Positions 51,834 to 60,134 of a stretch of DNA of 64,000 nt are shown in pieces. The position numbers were made by a program, and so were the translations under genes. The stretch is from Ornithinibacillus scapharcae TW25. GTDB taxonomy: Bacteria; Bacillota; Bacilli; Bacillales; Amphibacillaceae. Each line of letters opens with the position of its first letter. Position 1 is the first letter of the stretch. The stretch covers positions 124,001 through 188,000 of the forward strand of contig NZ_AEWH01000059.1 of assembly GCF_000190475.1 (NCBI RefSeq), read 5' to 3'. Below the pieces are notes generated by a model. That model searched no databases, was not told the DNA's origin, and saw nothing but the letters and a program-made list of their open reading frames with translations.

Positions 51834-52436
51834 ATGAGACATATTTTCGAAAAGGGTTCTAATCCGAATAAACCAACGCTTCTTTTATTGCATGGCACAG
51901 GAGGTACGGAGCAGGATTTGCTCCCTCTAGCAGAAATCATTGATAAAGAAGCTAATATTTTAAGTGTACGTGGAAATGTATTAGAGAATGGAATGCCTCG
52001 ATTTTTCAAGCGCTTAGCAGAAGGTGTTTTTGATGAAGAGGATTTAATTTTCCGTACGAAAGAACTAAATGATTTCTTGGATGAATCAGCTGAGAAATAC
52101 GATTTTGACCGAAAAAACATTGTCGCCGTAGGCTATTCTAACGGTGCAAACATTGCTGCAAGTTTAATGTTCCATTATCAAGATGCATTAAGAGGTGCTA
52201 GCCTACACCACCCAATGGTTCCGAGAAGAGGCATTGAACTACCGAACCTTGAGAATAAACACGTCTTCATTTCTGCAGGTACAAATGACCCGATTTGCCC
52301 GTCACAAGAATCGGAAGAACTTCATTCCTTACTTGAAGGTGCAGGCGCAACTGTAGAGATACATTGGGAAAATAGAGGACATCAATTAACGATTAGTGAA
52401 GTTAGAGCAGCTGCTGATTGGTTTAAGAACCTTTAA
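51834..52436 (+). CDS. mhqD: Alpha/beta hydrolase, MhqD-like carboxylesterase
   Basis: This 200-residue hydrolase of the phospholipase/carboxylesterase group has LLLHGTGGTEQDLLPLA (oxyanion region), the nucleophile elbow GYSNGANIAASL (Ser near 102), SAGTNDPICP (Asp) and ENRGHQLT (His). It matches MhqD (YodD) of the B. subtilis MhqR regulon, where it helps survive quinone-type stress. It is in an operon with mhqR and followed by a strong terminator. Confidence 0.85.
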   Translation: MRHIFEKGSNPNKPTLLLLHGTGGTEQDLLPLAEIIDKEANILSVRGNVLENGMPRFFKRLAEGVFDEEDLIFRTKELNDFLDESAEKYDFDRKNIVAVGYSNGANIAASLMFHYQDALRGASLHHPMVPRRGIELPNLENKHVFISAGTNDPICPSQESEELHSLLEGAGATVEIHWENRGHQLTISEVRAAADWFKNL

Positions 52437-52456
52437 ACACTGAATTAGAAATGAGT

Positions 52457-52495
52457 AAAGGTCAACAGTTTTAAATAAACTGTTGACCTTTTTAT
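52457..52495. terminator. Bidirectional terminator
   Basis: A perfect 15-bp stem (52457-52471 with 52477-52491) lies between mhqD and the convergent LLM oxidoreductase gene, with a T-run on the plus strand. Confidence 0.88.
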
Positions 52496-52507
52496 TCCTT
52501 AATTATT

Positions 52508-53575
52508 TCACTTATTAATTTCTCGTCGCAATACAGGAGCTACTTTTGTTCCTAATAACTCAATTGTTTTGGCAACTTTATCAAATGGCACTCCACCGAT
52601 ATCGGTCTGTAGCATAAATCGGTTGTGTCCGTATAGTTCACGTTGTCTTAGCACTTTTTGAACAATTTCATCTGGGCTACCAATGAACATAACACTTTCT
52701 GGTACCGTCCATTGTTCAAAAACCTCTCTTTGCAACACACCTGACCTCATACCACGTTGCTCATTGATCGTCTGAATGTAGTTAGCATAAAATGGGTAAA
52801 ATTCATCTTTTGCCTCTTCCATAGTTGCTGCTATATAACCGTGTCCTGACACACTAACCTTCATTTGTTCTTTCATATATCCAGCTAATTTGCCTGCTTC
52901 ATAATAGGCATTAATTAGAGGTAAAAAACGGTCATGTGTACCGCCAATCATGGCTACGGTCAAACCAGTTCCAAGTCTACCAGCTCTTTGAGCACTCAAT
53001 GGCGTGCCACCAACACCTACCCAAATAGGCAGTTCCTTTTGGTCAGGTCTTGGGGCTACTTCCGCATTATTTAATGAAGAACGGAATTTCCCTTGCCAGG
53101 AAACCTGTTCATTTTTATTAATTTCCATCAATAAATTTAAATGTTCCTCGAACAATGCATCATAATCATTAAAGTCATACCCAAACAGAGGAAATGATTC
53201 TACAAAAACACCTCGACCAGTCGTTATTTCCGCTCTACCATTCGAGATTAAATCCAATATGGCAAAGTCCTCAAATAATCGGACAGGATCAACCGTGTTT
53301 AACACCGTTGTAGTACTCGTTAGCTTTATGTTACTCGTTACTTGAGCAATTGCCGATAAGACCATTTGCGGAGAAGATACCGCGTAATCTAGCCGATGAT
53401 GTTCTCCTACACCAAATACATCTAGTCCTACCTCATCAGCCAGCTTTGCCGCTTCAATGATTTCGTGAACACGTTGTTTGGCGCTGACTGTCTCTCCTGT
53501 GTTAGGATTTCTTGCTATGTCCGCTAAAGTATATACACCAATTTCGAATAGTTGTGACTGTGTCTCTTTTCCCAT
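52508..53575 (-). CDS. LLM class flavin-dependent oxidoreductase
   Basis: This 355-residue luciferase-like TIM-barrel protein shows VGLDVFGVGEHHRLDYAVSSP, IKLTSTTTVLNTVDPVRLFEDFAILDLISNGRAEITTGRG and PIWVGVGGTPLSAQRAGRLG, as in F420/FMN-dependent monooxygenases of the YhbF/YddN type. It needs FMNH2 and O2 or another flavin donor; the substrate is unknown. It follows the CatE-like gene by 13 bases in one operon, which suggests aromatic or quinone breakdown. Confidence 0.85.
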   Translation of the reverse strand: MGKETQSQLFEIGVYTLADIARNPNTGETVSAKQRVHEIIEAAKLADEVGLDVFGVGEHHRLDYAVSSPQMVLSAIAQVTSNIKLTSTTTVLNTVDPVRLFEDFAILDLISNGRAEITTGRGVFVESFPLFGYDFNDYDALFEEHLNLLMEINKNEQVSWQGKFRSSLNNAEVAPRPDQKELPIWVGVGGTPLSAQRAGRLGTGLTVAMIGGTHDRFLPLINAYYEAGKLAGYMKEQMKVSVSGHGYIAATMEEAKDEFYPFYANYIQTINEQRGMRSGVLQREVFEQWTVPESVMFIGSPDEIVQKVLRQRELYGHNRFMLQTDIGGVPFDKVAKTIELLGTKVAPVLRREINK

Positions 53576-53588
53576 TGACTAACCTCAA

Positions 53589-54452
53589 TTATTCGCCAAC
53601 ACGAAGCTGGATTGTATTACCCGCTGGATCCTTTGTTACATAATAATCATTTTCTGCGACTACTTCTGCTCCAACACTTTGAAGGCTTTCAATCTTTTGC
53701 TTTCTTGTCGCATTATCAGCGAAAACTAGTGTAAACCAATTTAACCCTACAGTATTTTTTACAGGAGCAGGTGCACCAACACCATTCCATACATTTAAAC
53801 CAAGATGATGGTGATACCCACCTGTAGAAGCAAACAATGCACCTGGATATCTTGTTACAATATCAAATCCAAGTCCGTTCACATAGAAGTTCTCTGTTTC
53901 TTCCAAATCAGCAACATGTAAATGAATATGACCCATTACAGTATCCTTTGGAATACCATCCCATTCTTTATCACTTTCTTCTAAAAGGTTATTCGCATCA
54001 AGGGCAACCGTACCCATATCTACGATTCCCTCGTTCCAATTCCATACGGATGATTCTCTATCTACAGCAACTTCAATCCCATTTCCATCAGGGTCGTCGA
54101 AATAAAGTGCCTCACTAACAAAGTGATCCGATGCTCCTAAGCGTAAATTCGGCCCTTCTGTTTGGACTAAATGTTTTAGGAAGTTTGCTAAATCTGCTCT
54201 TCTTGGCAATAATATTGCAAAGTGATAAAGACCTGTAGTCCTTCCTACCTTAGGAGATACGCCTTCAGGTTGCTCCAAAATAAGGATTGGTCGATTGCCG
54301 TCAGCAGACAACACCACTTTTGCTTGTTCCTGTTTAAGAATTGTAAAACCGAAAACACGTCGATAAAAATCTAATGACTTTTGAAGATTTGTTACGTTTA
54401 TATTGACTTCCCCAACAAAGGTTGTGGGCTTTTGAAAGAATTTCTTTTCCAT
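53589..54452 (-). CDS. catE: Ring-cleaving VOC dioxygenase, CatE-like
   Basis: This 287-residue protein has two VOC halves with extradiol dioxygenase motifs: GLYHFAILLPRRADLANFL, YFDDPDGNGIEVAVDR, MGHIHLHVADLEETENFYVNGLGFDI and GGYHHHLGLNVW. It is close to B. subtilis CatE (YfiE), a catechol 2,3-dioxygenase induced by catechol and quinones. The ATG at 54452 follows AAAGGGTGG by 8 bases. A consensus sigma-A promoter with a palindrome at its -10 lies upstream. It is first in an operon with the LLM oxidoreductase. Confidence 0.85.
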   Translation of the reverse strand: MEKKFFQKPTTFVGEVNINVTNLQKSLDFYRRVFGFTILKQEQAKVVLSADGNRPILILEQPEGVSPKVGRTTGLYHFAILLPRRADLANFLKHLVQTEGPNLRLGASDHFVSEALYFDDPDGNGIEVAVDRESSVWNWNEGIVDMGTVALDANNLLEESDKEWDGIPKDTVMGHIHLHVADLEETENFYVNGLGFDIVTRYPGALFASTGGYHHHLGLNVWNGVGAPAPVKNTVGLNWFTLVFADNATRKQKIESLQSVGAEVVAENDYYVTKDPAGNTIQLRVGE

Positions 54453-54488
54453 ATTTAAAACCACCCTTTAGATTACTTTTTTATACTA

Positions 54489-54531
54489 ACTTACTTAATG
54501 TAAGTATAGATAACATTATAGACTTTGTCAA
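54489..54531 (-). promoter_or_regulatory. catE-like operon promoter and operator
   Basis: The minus-strand -35 TTGACA (plus 54526-54531) and -10 TATACT (plus 54503-54508) are 17 bases apart. Perfect arms ACTTAC (54489-54494) and GTAAGT (54500-54505) overlap the -10 and start site. The arms differ from the mhqR dyad, so another regulator (DUF24/MarR type) is likely. Confidence 0.65.
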
Positions 54532-54654
54532 CAGATAGTAAGGTTAGTTTTCCCTTGGTTCCTTCTCTTATTTCGATTGGAACATAGAATGTACAACGCT
54601 AAATTCTTCTTTCTATTTTGGGTAATTTATACTATACTAGATTAGTTGCTTGCA

Positions 54655-54698
54655 AGACGTGGTTCGAGACCATCCCACGTAAAAAAACTAAGGGAGAG
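54655..54698 (+). ncRNA. PreQ1-I riboswitch
   Basis: P1 stem ACGTGG (54657-54662) and CCACGT (54675-54680) encloses loop TTCGAGACCATC, followed by the A-rich tail AAAAAAACTAAGG (54681-54693). This is the compact class I preQ1 pattern. The tail runs into the AAGGGAG ribosome site of queT, so control is probably translational. Confidence 0.85.
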
Positions 54699-54704
54699 AT
54701 TAAT

Positions 54705-55190
54705 ATGAAAGCAAGAACATTAGTGGTGAATGCGCTTATTGCAGCTCTGTATATTGCAGTAACTGCATTGATTGCACCAATTAGTTTTACGAATGTGCAG
54801 TTCCGTGTAGCGGAGATTTTCAACCATCTTATTGTCTTCAATAAGAAATATTTCTTTGGTATTGTGGTTGGAGTATTTATATCTAACTTACTTTTATCAC
54901 CGTCAAAACTAGATTTAGTCTTTGGGGTTGGACATTCCGCAATATCATTAGGGATTATCATCTTACTATCCAAGTATGTAAAGAATATCTGGATATTATT
55001 AATTGCTAATACTGTTGTATTCTCATTTAATATGTTCATTATTGCTTGGGAGTTAAACATTATTGCAGACTGGCCATTTTTCGCAACATGGTTAACTACT
55101 GCAGCTGGTGAACTTGTGGTATTAGCTATCGGAATCCCGATTATGTATGCACTTCATAAACGAATTAATTTTAATAAGTTAATTGATTAG
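54705..55190 (+). CDS. queT: QueT family queuosine precursor transporter
   Basis: This 161-residue membrane protein of about five spans matches QueT: LVVNALIAALYIAVTALIAPIS, VQFRVAEIFNHLIVFNKKYFFGIVVGVFISNLL and WLTTAAGELVVLAIG. QueT is a predicted S-component type transporter for queuosine precursors such as preQ0/preQ1. The preQ1 riboswitch directly in front supports that. The ATG at 54705 follows AAGGGAGAG. It is monocistronic. Confidence 0.92.
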   Translation: MKARTLVVNALIAALYIAVTALIAPISFTNVQFRVAEIFNHLIVFNKKYFFGIVVGVFISNLLLSPSKLDLVFGVGHSAISLGIIILLSKYVKNIWILLIANTVVFSFNMFIIAWELNIIADWPFFATWLTTAAGELVVLAIGIPIMYALHKRINFNKLID

Positions 55191-55209
55191 AAAATCTTTA
55201 ACGTAAAAT

Positions 55210-55257
55210 AAAAACCTTCACAGCCTCTATAATAGAGAACTGCGAAGGTTTTCTTAT
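55210..55257 (+). terminator. Intrinsic terminator
   Basis: AAAACCTTC near 55211 pairs with GAAGGTTTT ending near 55252, with inner CAG/CTG and TCTAT/AGAG pairs and a T-rich tail, after queT. Confidence 0.8.
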
Positions 55258-55841
55258 TGTATTTTACTTTGTAATGATCTCATTTCCTGATCCAATTGGT
55301 GCATAAGAACCTCCATACCTTCTTTCTTGGACATCCCTTCTGGAAGATGGATTGGCTCACCATAGATTAATCTAGGTTTAATTCGTTTGAATAAATCCTT
55401 AAAGTTATTTGGTCCAACATATGCTGCTGGTACGATAGGCACGTCACCATGAACGGCGATAGTAACCGCTCCGCGTTTTAGTGGAACATCCTCGCTTGAA
55501 CGAGTACCACTCGGGAAAATACCAACCACTTTCCCTTCCTTCAGTAGCTTTCGTGGTGTTTTAATGGCACTAGGACCTGGATTTTCACGGTCTACCGGAA
55601 ATGCATGTAAGCTTTCCATTAACCATTTAAGCGGTTTATTTTGAAAAAGCTCTTTCTTTGCCATATAGTGAATCTCTGTCGGTAGCGTAGCAATTCCTAA
55701 CCATAAAATATCGACAAAACCTGTATGGGTACAGGCAATAACATAGCTGCCTGATTTCGGTAATTTTTCTTTATCCAATACCTTTACTCTTCCAAATATA
55801 CTAAGGAACATCTTAACAACAAAAGCTGCGAATTTATACAT
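55254..55841 (-). CDS. 1-acyl-sn-glycerol-3-phosphate acyltransferase family (PlsC-like)
   Basis: This 195-residue acyltransferase has the H(x4)D motif as ACTHTGFVDILW, the FPVDRENPG glycerophosphate motif, GIFPSGTRSSED (the EGTR-like motif with S for E) and VPIVPAAYVG. It should add an acyl chain to lysophosphatidate or a related lipid at the inner membrane face. The ATG at 55841 is preferred over an upstream TTG because TGAGGAG precedes it. It is convergent with queT and monocistronic. Confidence 0.85.
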   Translation of the reverse strand: MYKFAAFVVKMFLSIFGRVKVLDKEKLPKSGSYVIACTHTGFVDILWLGIATLPTEIHYMAKKELFQNKPLKWLMESLHAFPVDRENPGPSAIKTPRKLLKEGKVVGIFPSGTRSSEDVPLKRGAVTIAVHGDVPIVPAAYVGPNNFKDLFKRIKPRLIYGEPIHLPEGMSKKEGMEVLMHQLDQEMRSLQSKIQ

Positions 55842-56228
55842 ATGCTTTCTCCTCAATTCTACTAAAAACTATATTAATTTTACCATAAACTATTAGCACC
55901 TGGTACAAAAAATAACCTTACCTTCTTATGACGTTCGCCTCATCTCCACTTATATAAAATACTATCTTGGATCCACATCTAAATTACTGTCTTATTTTAA
56001 AAGTTATACCATATACCTAGATAGTTAATTCACTTATCCATTTTCACGAATAAAGTATTGATACTAAATCACCATTTTTACATTTATTGAAAAAAAGTTA
56101 ATGATTAGAAGGGATTTTCAGTATTATGGAGAATATGTTTAATATAATTTATTTAGGAGGAGAAAAAATTAGAAAATTATTTAAGAGTTCTATTTACTTT
56201 AGCAGTATTAATAGGAGTTAATCTAAGT
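55842..56228. other. Leader region with damaged start of the amidase gene
   Basis: No intact gene is seen. TTTAATATAATTT near 56136-56150 may be a -10, and AGGAGGA (56155-56161) is an excellent ribosome site, but no ATG, GTG or TTG follows in the right place. From 56169 the frame of the downstream amidase gene reads through a hydrophobic segment up to 56229. Confidence 0.6.
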
Positions 56229-57161
56229 ATGTTAGAAGTTGCAGATGCTTCTGAAGCAAAGTTAGATGATGACTATACCTTGGGAGAGATAGAATCTATC
56301 TTGTTTGATTACTTTAAAGAAAGCACATTAGACTATGAGATAGGTTCAATCGAATTAAGAGATTATTTGTTAAATCAATTATTATATGATGAAGATAATA
56401 ATTTAACAAATCATCCTCAGTACAAACTCATCCGTGCATATGCAGCAGAATATTTACATGAATTAGATCAGACTCAACAACCAAGAATAGGTTTATCAGA
56501 AAATAATCCTAGTGTTGATTTTAATCTAGATCACCTGAAAAATAAAACTATAAAAGATATTAAAAAAGAAGTAAATGAAGGAGATTCCGCTGCCTTAAAT
56601 AGCTATTCTTCCGAAGACGAAGTAGGTTTTTTAGCAGCATACAGTGGTTCAAAAGCCGCTAACTATGCAACTAGTTGGTATAACAAAAGAAATTCTTTAT
56701 ATAATTCACATAGTAATGACTGCACTAATTTCGTATCTCAAGCTATCTTCGCTGCTGGTACTTCAGAACACAAACCGAGTCCAGTCCCAACTGGAATTAA
56801 GGCTACCACGAGTCATTGGTATAGTGATCGCTATCAAGAATGGCGAACCAATCATTATGTTTACCGTTGGAAAGAATCAACTTCATGGATAAGAGTAGCT
56901 GATTTTTATACTTATTGGTCAAAATATATCCCTCAAAGAAACTACACAGGAAACTCCTCAGTAATAAGTTATGCTTCGCTTGGGGATATTGTACTTTTTA
57001 GAGAAGCATCAACTGGACGAAGATACCATGCAACAATTGTAACAAAAAAGGCAAATGGGACAGTATATCTAACTTACCACACTAATGACACTTTAAACAA
57101 AAATATTAAAAACATAAGTGATTCGTCCAATAACTGGACAGTATTTAAATTTACAAACTAG
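56229..57161 (+). CDS. Amidase-domain protein (Amidase_6), 5' end damaged
   Basis: This 310-residue reading frame begins at an ATG that follows a poor AGGAG site by 11 bases. The upstream in-frame codons 56169-56228 encode LRVLFTLAVLIGVNLS, which looks like a secretory signal core, yet no start codon serves it. A strong AGGAGGA site at 56155 faces an ATT in another frame. The body has an N-terminal alpha region and a C-terminal papain-like Amidase_6 domain: SHSNDCTNFVSQAIFAAG with the catalytic Cys, and RRYHATIVTKK with the His. The enzyme would be secreted and act on cell wall or peptides; here secretion is doubtful. Confidence 0.75.
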   Translation: MLEVADASEAKLDDDYTLGEIESILFDYFKESTLDYEIGSIELRDYLLNQLLYDEDNNLTNHPQYKLIRAYAAEYLHELDQTQQPRIGLSENNPSVDFNLDHLKNKTIKDIKKEVNEGDSAALNSYSSEDEVGFLAAYSGSKAANYATSWYNKRNSLYNSHSNDCTNFVSQAIFAAGTSEHKPSPVPTGIKATTSHWYSDRYQEWRTNHYVYRWKESTSWIRVADFYTYWSKYIPQRNYTGNSSVISYASLGDIVLFREASTGRRYHATIVTKKANGTVYLTYHTNDTLNKNIKNISDSSNNWTVFKFTN

Positions 57162-57309
57162 TTACCGATTTAAGGAACCTCCTATCTCAAATGAGTGTAC
57201 TTTTTGTGATTCATGTTAATAACATAAATTGAAATACTTTATAAATTTCAAGCATATACATTAATGTACAAATTTTTAAGATACTTATCATCAAAGTGAG
57301 GGGAAACGA

Positions 57310-57624
57310 ATGAAAAACAAAAAAGTGTTACTTCTATTAGGCATCCTGATTGTCGCTTTCTTTTTACTTTTCGGCACGCTAAAAAAGTCCCCTATAGATG
57401 ATTTTCCAATTCCAATCATTGCACAGGTAGACACGAAGCATTCCGATGAGCAAATCTCCTACCAATATAAGGGATTTAATAGTCTCTATGTGAAACACGT
57501 AAGACTATTTGGTTGGAAAGAAGTAGATAGATTGGGATCCATGGGCATCTTTGAAAAGGATGGAAAACAAGTTTCTTTAACTACTTTTAAGGATGGCTTT
57601 TCTATAGCAACCTACACAAATTAA
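57310..57624 (+). CDS. Hypothetical membrane-anchored protein
   Basis: This 104-residue protein has an N-terminal signal anchor (KVLLLLGILIVAFFLLFGTL) and a small beta-rich outside domain (about 35-104; SDEQISYQYKGFNSLYVKHVRLFGWKEVDR). I recognise no family. A GAGGGGAAACG site precedes the ATG. It is a single gene with its own terminator. Confidence 0.6.
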   Translation: MKNKKVLLLLGILIVAFFLLFGTLKKSPIDDFPIPIIAQVDTKHSDEQISYQYKGFNSLYVKHVRLFGWKEVDRLGSMGIFEKDGKQVSLTTFKDGFSIATYTN

Positions 57625-57629
57625 TGAAG

Positions 57630-57665
57630 ACCCTCTCCAACCTTTAGGAGAGGGTTCTTTTTTTT
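57630..57665 (+). terminator. Intrinsic terminator
   Basis: ACCCTCTCC (57630-57638) pairs with GGAGAGGGT (57647-57655), followed by a long T-run. Confidence 0.88.
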
Positions 57666-57784
57666 GCCTGTTCGTGTACACAGTCTACATCGTTTAAATT
57701 TCATTGGAAAAAAAAGACTAATTTAACACGCTTCTGGTAAGCATAGATACTGTATCAAAGTACATATGAAAGAGGAGATAGACA

Positions 57785-59407
57785 ATGGTCAATGATCCAA
57801 ATGAGCAATCACAAACGAATATCGAAAATGAGGACACGTTAACAACGAGACAAGGTCATCCCGTTACCAACAACCAAAACATCCGAACGGTTGGTAATCG
57901 CGGTCCTGCTACATTAGAAAACTATGATTTTATCGAAAAGATTAGTCACTTTGACCGTGAAAAAGTACCAGAGCGAATTGTGCATGCTAGAGGAGCGGGT
58001 GCACATGGTTATTTTGAAACATACGGGATGGTGGGCGACGAACCCGCTTCTAAATATACCCGGGCTAAGGTGTTCCAAGGAAAAGGAAAACAGACACCAG
58101 TATTTGTCCGTTTTTCTACTGTGGTAGGTGGAAATGATTCACCTGAAACAGCCCGTGATCCCCGAGGATTTGCTGTTAAATTTTATACAGAGGACGGGAA
58201 CTGGGATCTTGTAGGAAATAATTTGAAGATATTCTTTATTCGTGATGCAATGAAATTCCCTGATATGATTCACGCATTCCGTGCAGATCCTGTAACGAAT
58301 ATGCAGGATCCTGAACGTTTCTTTGATTTCTGTTCGAATTCCCCTGAGTCTTTCCATATGGTGACATTCGTCTATTCACCATGGGGAATTCCGGCAAATT
58401 ACCGGATGATGCAAGGGTCTGGAGTAAACACATATAAGTGGGTTAATGCAGAAGGAAAAGCAGTTCTCGTCAAATACCATTGGGAACCAAAACAAGGCAT
58501 TAAAAACTTAACTGTAAAAGAAGCATCTGAGATTCAAGCTAAGAGCGTTAACCATGCAACACAAGATTTATATGAAGCAATTGAAAAAGGGGATTATCCC
58601 GAGTGGGAACTATTTGTTCAAATCATGGAGGATGGCCCACATCCAGAGTTAGACTTCGATCCACTTGATGATACAAAGCTTTGGCCAGAAGATCAATTCC
58701 CTTGGCTCCCAGTAGGGCGAATGGTGTTAAATAAAAATCCAGAAAATTATTTTATGGAAGTAGAACAAGCTGCTTTCGGTACAGGTGTTTTAGTTGATGG
58801 ACTCGATTTTTCTGATGACAAGATGTTACAAGGGAGAACCTTCTCTTATTCCGATACTCAACGCTATCGTGTAGGTGCTAACTACTTACAAGTACCAATT
58901 AACGCAGCGAAGAAACGTGTTGCAACGAATCAAGAGGGTGGTCAGCTCCGTTATCAGAGCGACAAAGCACCTGGACAAAATCCCCATGTGAATTACGAGC
59001 CATCCGTCCTTGGGGGGCTAAAAGAAGCAGAGCAAGTAGGTGTCGAGCATACCCCTAAGGTAGAAGGAAACCTAGTTCGAGAATCCATCGACAGACATGA
59101 CAATACAAAGCAAGCCGGTGAAACATACCGCCGCTTCGAGCAATGGGAAAAGGACGAGCTTATTAACAACCTGGTAAACGATCTAGCAATTTGTGATAAA
59201 CGAATCCAAGACAAAATGATTGCTCTTGCTGAGGAAGCAGATGAAGAGTATGGTCGTCGCCTTCGCGAAGGTATTGCTGCCAAAACAAAAGAATTAGGTA
59301 ATACGAAGATGGAGGCTGGTGAAGAGTTTCACCCACTTGGCAAACCAAGTGCCCCTGAAGCAGTGGATGATGCGATTAAAAAAGGTAGAGATGCTGAGCC
59401 ATATTAA
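57785..59407 (+). CDS. Catalase (heme), KatX-like
   Basis: This 540-residue monofunctional heme catalase has the catalytic His in [13 protein letters not shown] (near 67), [10 protein letters not shown], the Asn in [16 protein letters not shown] (near 140) and the proximal heme Tyr in [11 protein letters not shown]. The length and the [12 protein letters not shown] wording fit the KatX/KatB group; KatX is the spore catalase of B. subtilis. AGAGGAG precedes the ATG. A perfect GATACTGTATC palindrome (57746-57756) lies in the promoter region; no PerR box was found. Confidence 0.92.
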   Translation: MVNDPNEQSQTNIENEDTLTTRQGHPVTNNQNIRTVGNRGPATLENYDFIEKISHFDREKVPERIVHARGAGAHGYFETYGMVGDEPASKYTRAKVFQGKGKQTPVFVRFSTVVGGNDSPETARDPRGFAVKFYTEDGNWDLVGNNLKIFFIRDAMKFPDMIHAFRADPVTNMQDPERFFDFCSNSPESFHMVTFVYSPWGIPANYRMMQGSGVNTYKWVNAEGKAVLVKYHWEPKQGIKNLTVKEASEIQAKSVNHATQDLYEAIEKGDYPEWELFVQIMEDGPHPELDFDPLDDTKLWPEDQFPWLPVGRMVLNKNPENYFMEVEQAAFGTGVLVDGLDFSDDKMLQGRTFSYSDTQRYRVGANYLQVPINAAKKRVATNQEGGQLRYQSDKAPGQNPHVNYEPSVLGGLKEAEQVGVEHTPKVEGNLVRESIDRHDNTKQAGETYRRFEQWEKDELINNLVNDLAICDKRIQDKMIALAEEADEEYGRRLREGIAAKTKELGNTKMEAGEEFHPLGKPSAPEAVDDAIKKGRDAEPY

Positions 59408-59420
59408 GAATATTGGATAA

Positions 59421-59452
59421 GGTACTGGCTTAGGCTAGTACCTCTATTTTTT
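59421..59452 (+). terminator. Intrinsic terminator of the catalase gene
   Basis: GGTACT (59421-59426) with inner GC pairs pairs with AGTACC (59437-59442), followed by TCTATTTTTTG. Confidence 0.8.
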
Positions 59453-59453
59453 G

Positions 59454-59575
59454 CGATTCGCCAAAGTAATAGTAGTATTCGCCGATCATATTGGTCGACT
59501 TGCCGAACAATATGACTTTTTCGCCGATGAAACCAAAAAATCGCCGAAGTTCTGTCACTTTTCGCCGAACCACTT
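59454..59575. repeat. Degenerate TTCGCCGA intergenic repeats
   Basis: Six units around TTCGCCGA or variants (TTCGCCAA, CTTGCCGA) recur about every 20-23 bases between the convergent catalase and HesB-like genes. A short open frame across them lacks a ribosome site. The core is the reverse complement of the CGGCGA core seen at 10895-11047. Confidence 0.6.
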
Positions 59576-59602
59576 CCTACCTACATCCACCCGCACAATA
59601 TC

Positions 59603-59630
59603 AAAAAAAGACAGGCGCCACGCCTGTCTT
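59603..59630 (-). terminator. Intrinsic terminator of the HesB-like gene
   Basis: AAGACAGGCG (59608-59617) pairs with CGCCTGTCTT (59621-59630), with a T-run on the minus strand. Confidence 0.88.
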
Positions 59631-59635
59631 CCTAC

Positions 59636-59932
59636 TTAATGATGGTGTCCCATCTTCGGATTGGTAATAACCATTTCTTCCTGCGGTACGAAGAAATACT
59701 GTATCCATACTCCATCCAAATATTCGTTTCCTTTTTCTAGGATTATATCGATATCTTTGTCAGTTTTCACTACTTCATCATTTTCAGTTGGTGTATCTAA
59801 TTCTATATCGTAATGTGCATGGTCGCCATGGATATGGGTTACAAATACACGAATCATCTTACCTTGTGCTTCTTCGGATTCAAGCATCTTCTTTAATACT
59901 TTAGCTGCATTGCGGTTAATTTTACATTGCAT
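59636..59932 (-). CDS. HesB/IscA-like protein lacking cluster cysteines
   Basis: This 98-residue protein has the HesB/IscA layout: INRNAAKVLKKMLE, IRVFVTHIHGDHAHYDIELDTP, DIDIILEKGNEYLDGVWIQYF. However, the three conserved cysteines of Fe-S assembly A-type proteins are absent; the only cysteine is at residue 3. It is rich in histidines (HIHGDHAH and a final HHH), so it may bind another metal or have lost cluster binding. An AAAGGAG site precedes the ATG. It is monocistronic. Confidence 0.65.
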   Translation of the reverse strand: MQCKINRNAAKVLKKMLESEEAQGKMIRVFVTHIHGDHAHYDIELDTPTENDEVVKTDKDIDIILEKGNEYLDGVWIQYFFVPQEEMVITNPKMGHHH

Positions 59933-60134
59933 GATTCATTACTCCTTTTATATAGATTATTTTCTCCCATTCAGCAAAAGAGAAAAACTCTCTACTGTAT
60001 GAAAAATTACTTTTATATTGTTTCAGTTTTTACAAGAAAATACAAATTAAACATCTCAGATACATAATCAGATACTCAGAATAGTAGTTTTCATGTATAC
60101 TAAAAGTATTAGTAACTACAGAGGAGGAATGAAA

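Noticed and set aside
57700-57784. PerR box before the catalase gene
   Set aside because: No match to TTATAATNATTATAA was seen.
59451-59639. 62-codon open frame on the plus strand
   Set aside because: It runs through the TTCGCCGA repeats and the terminator of the opposite gene and has no ribosome site.
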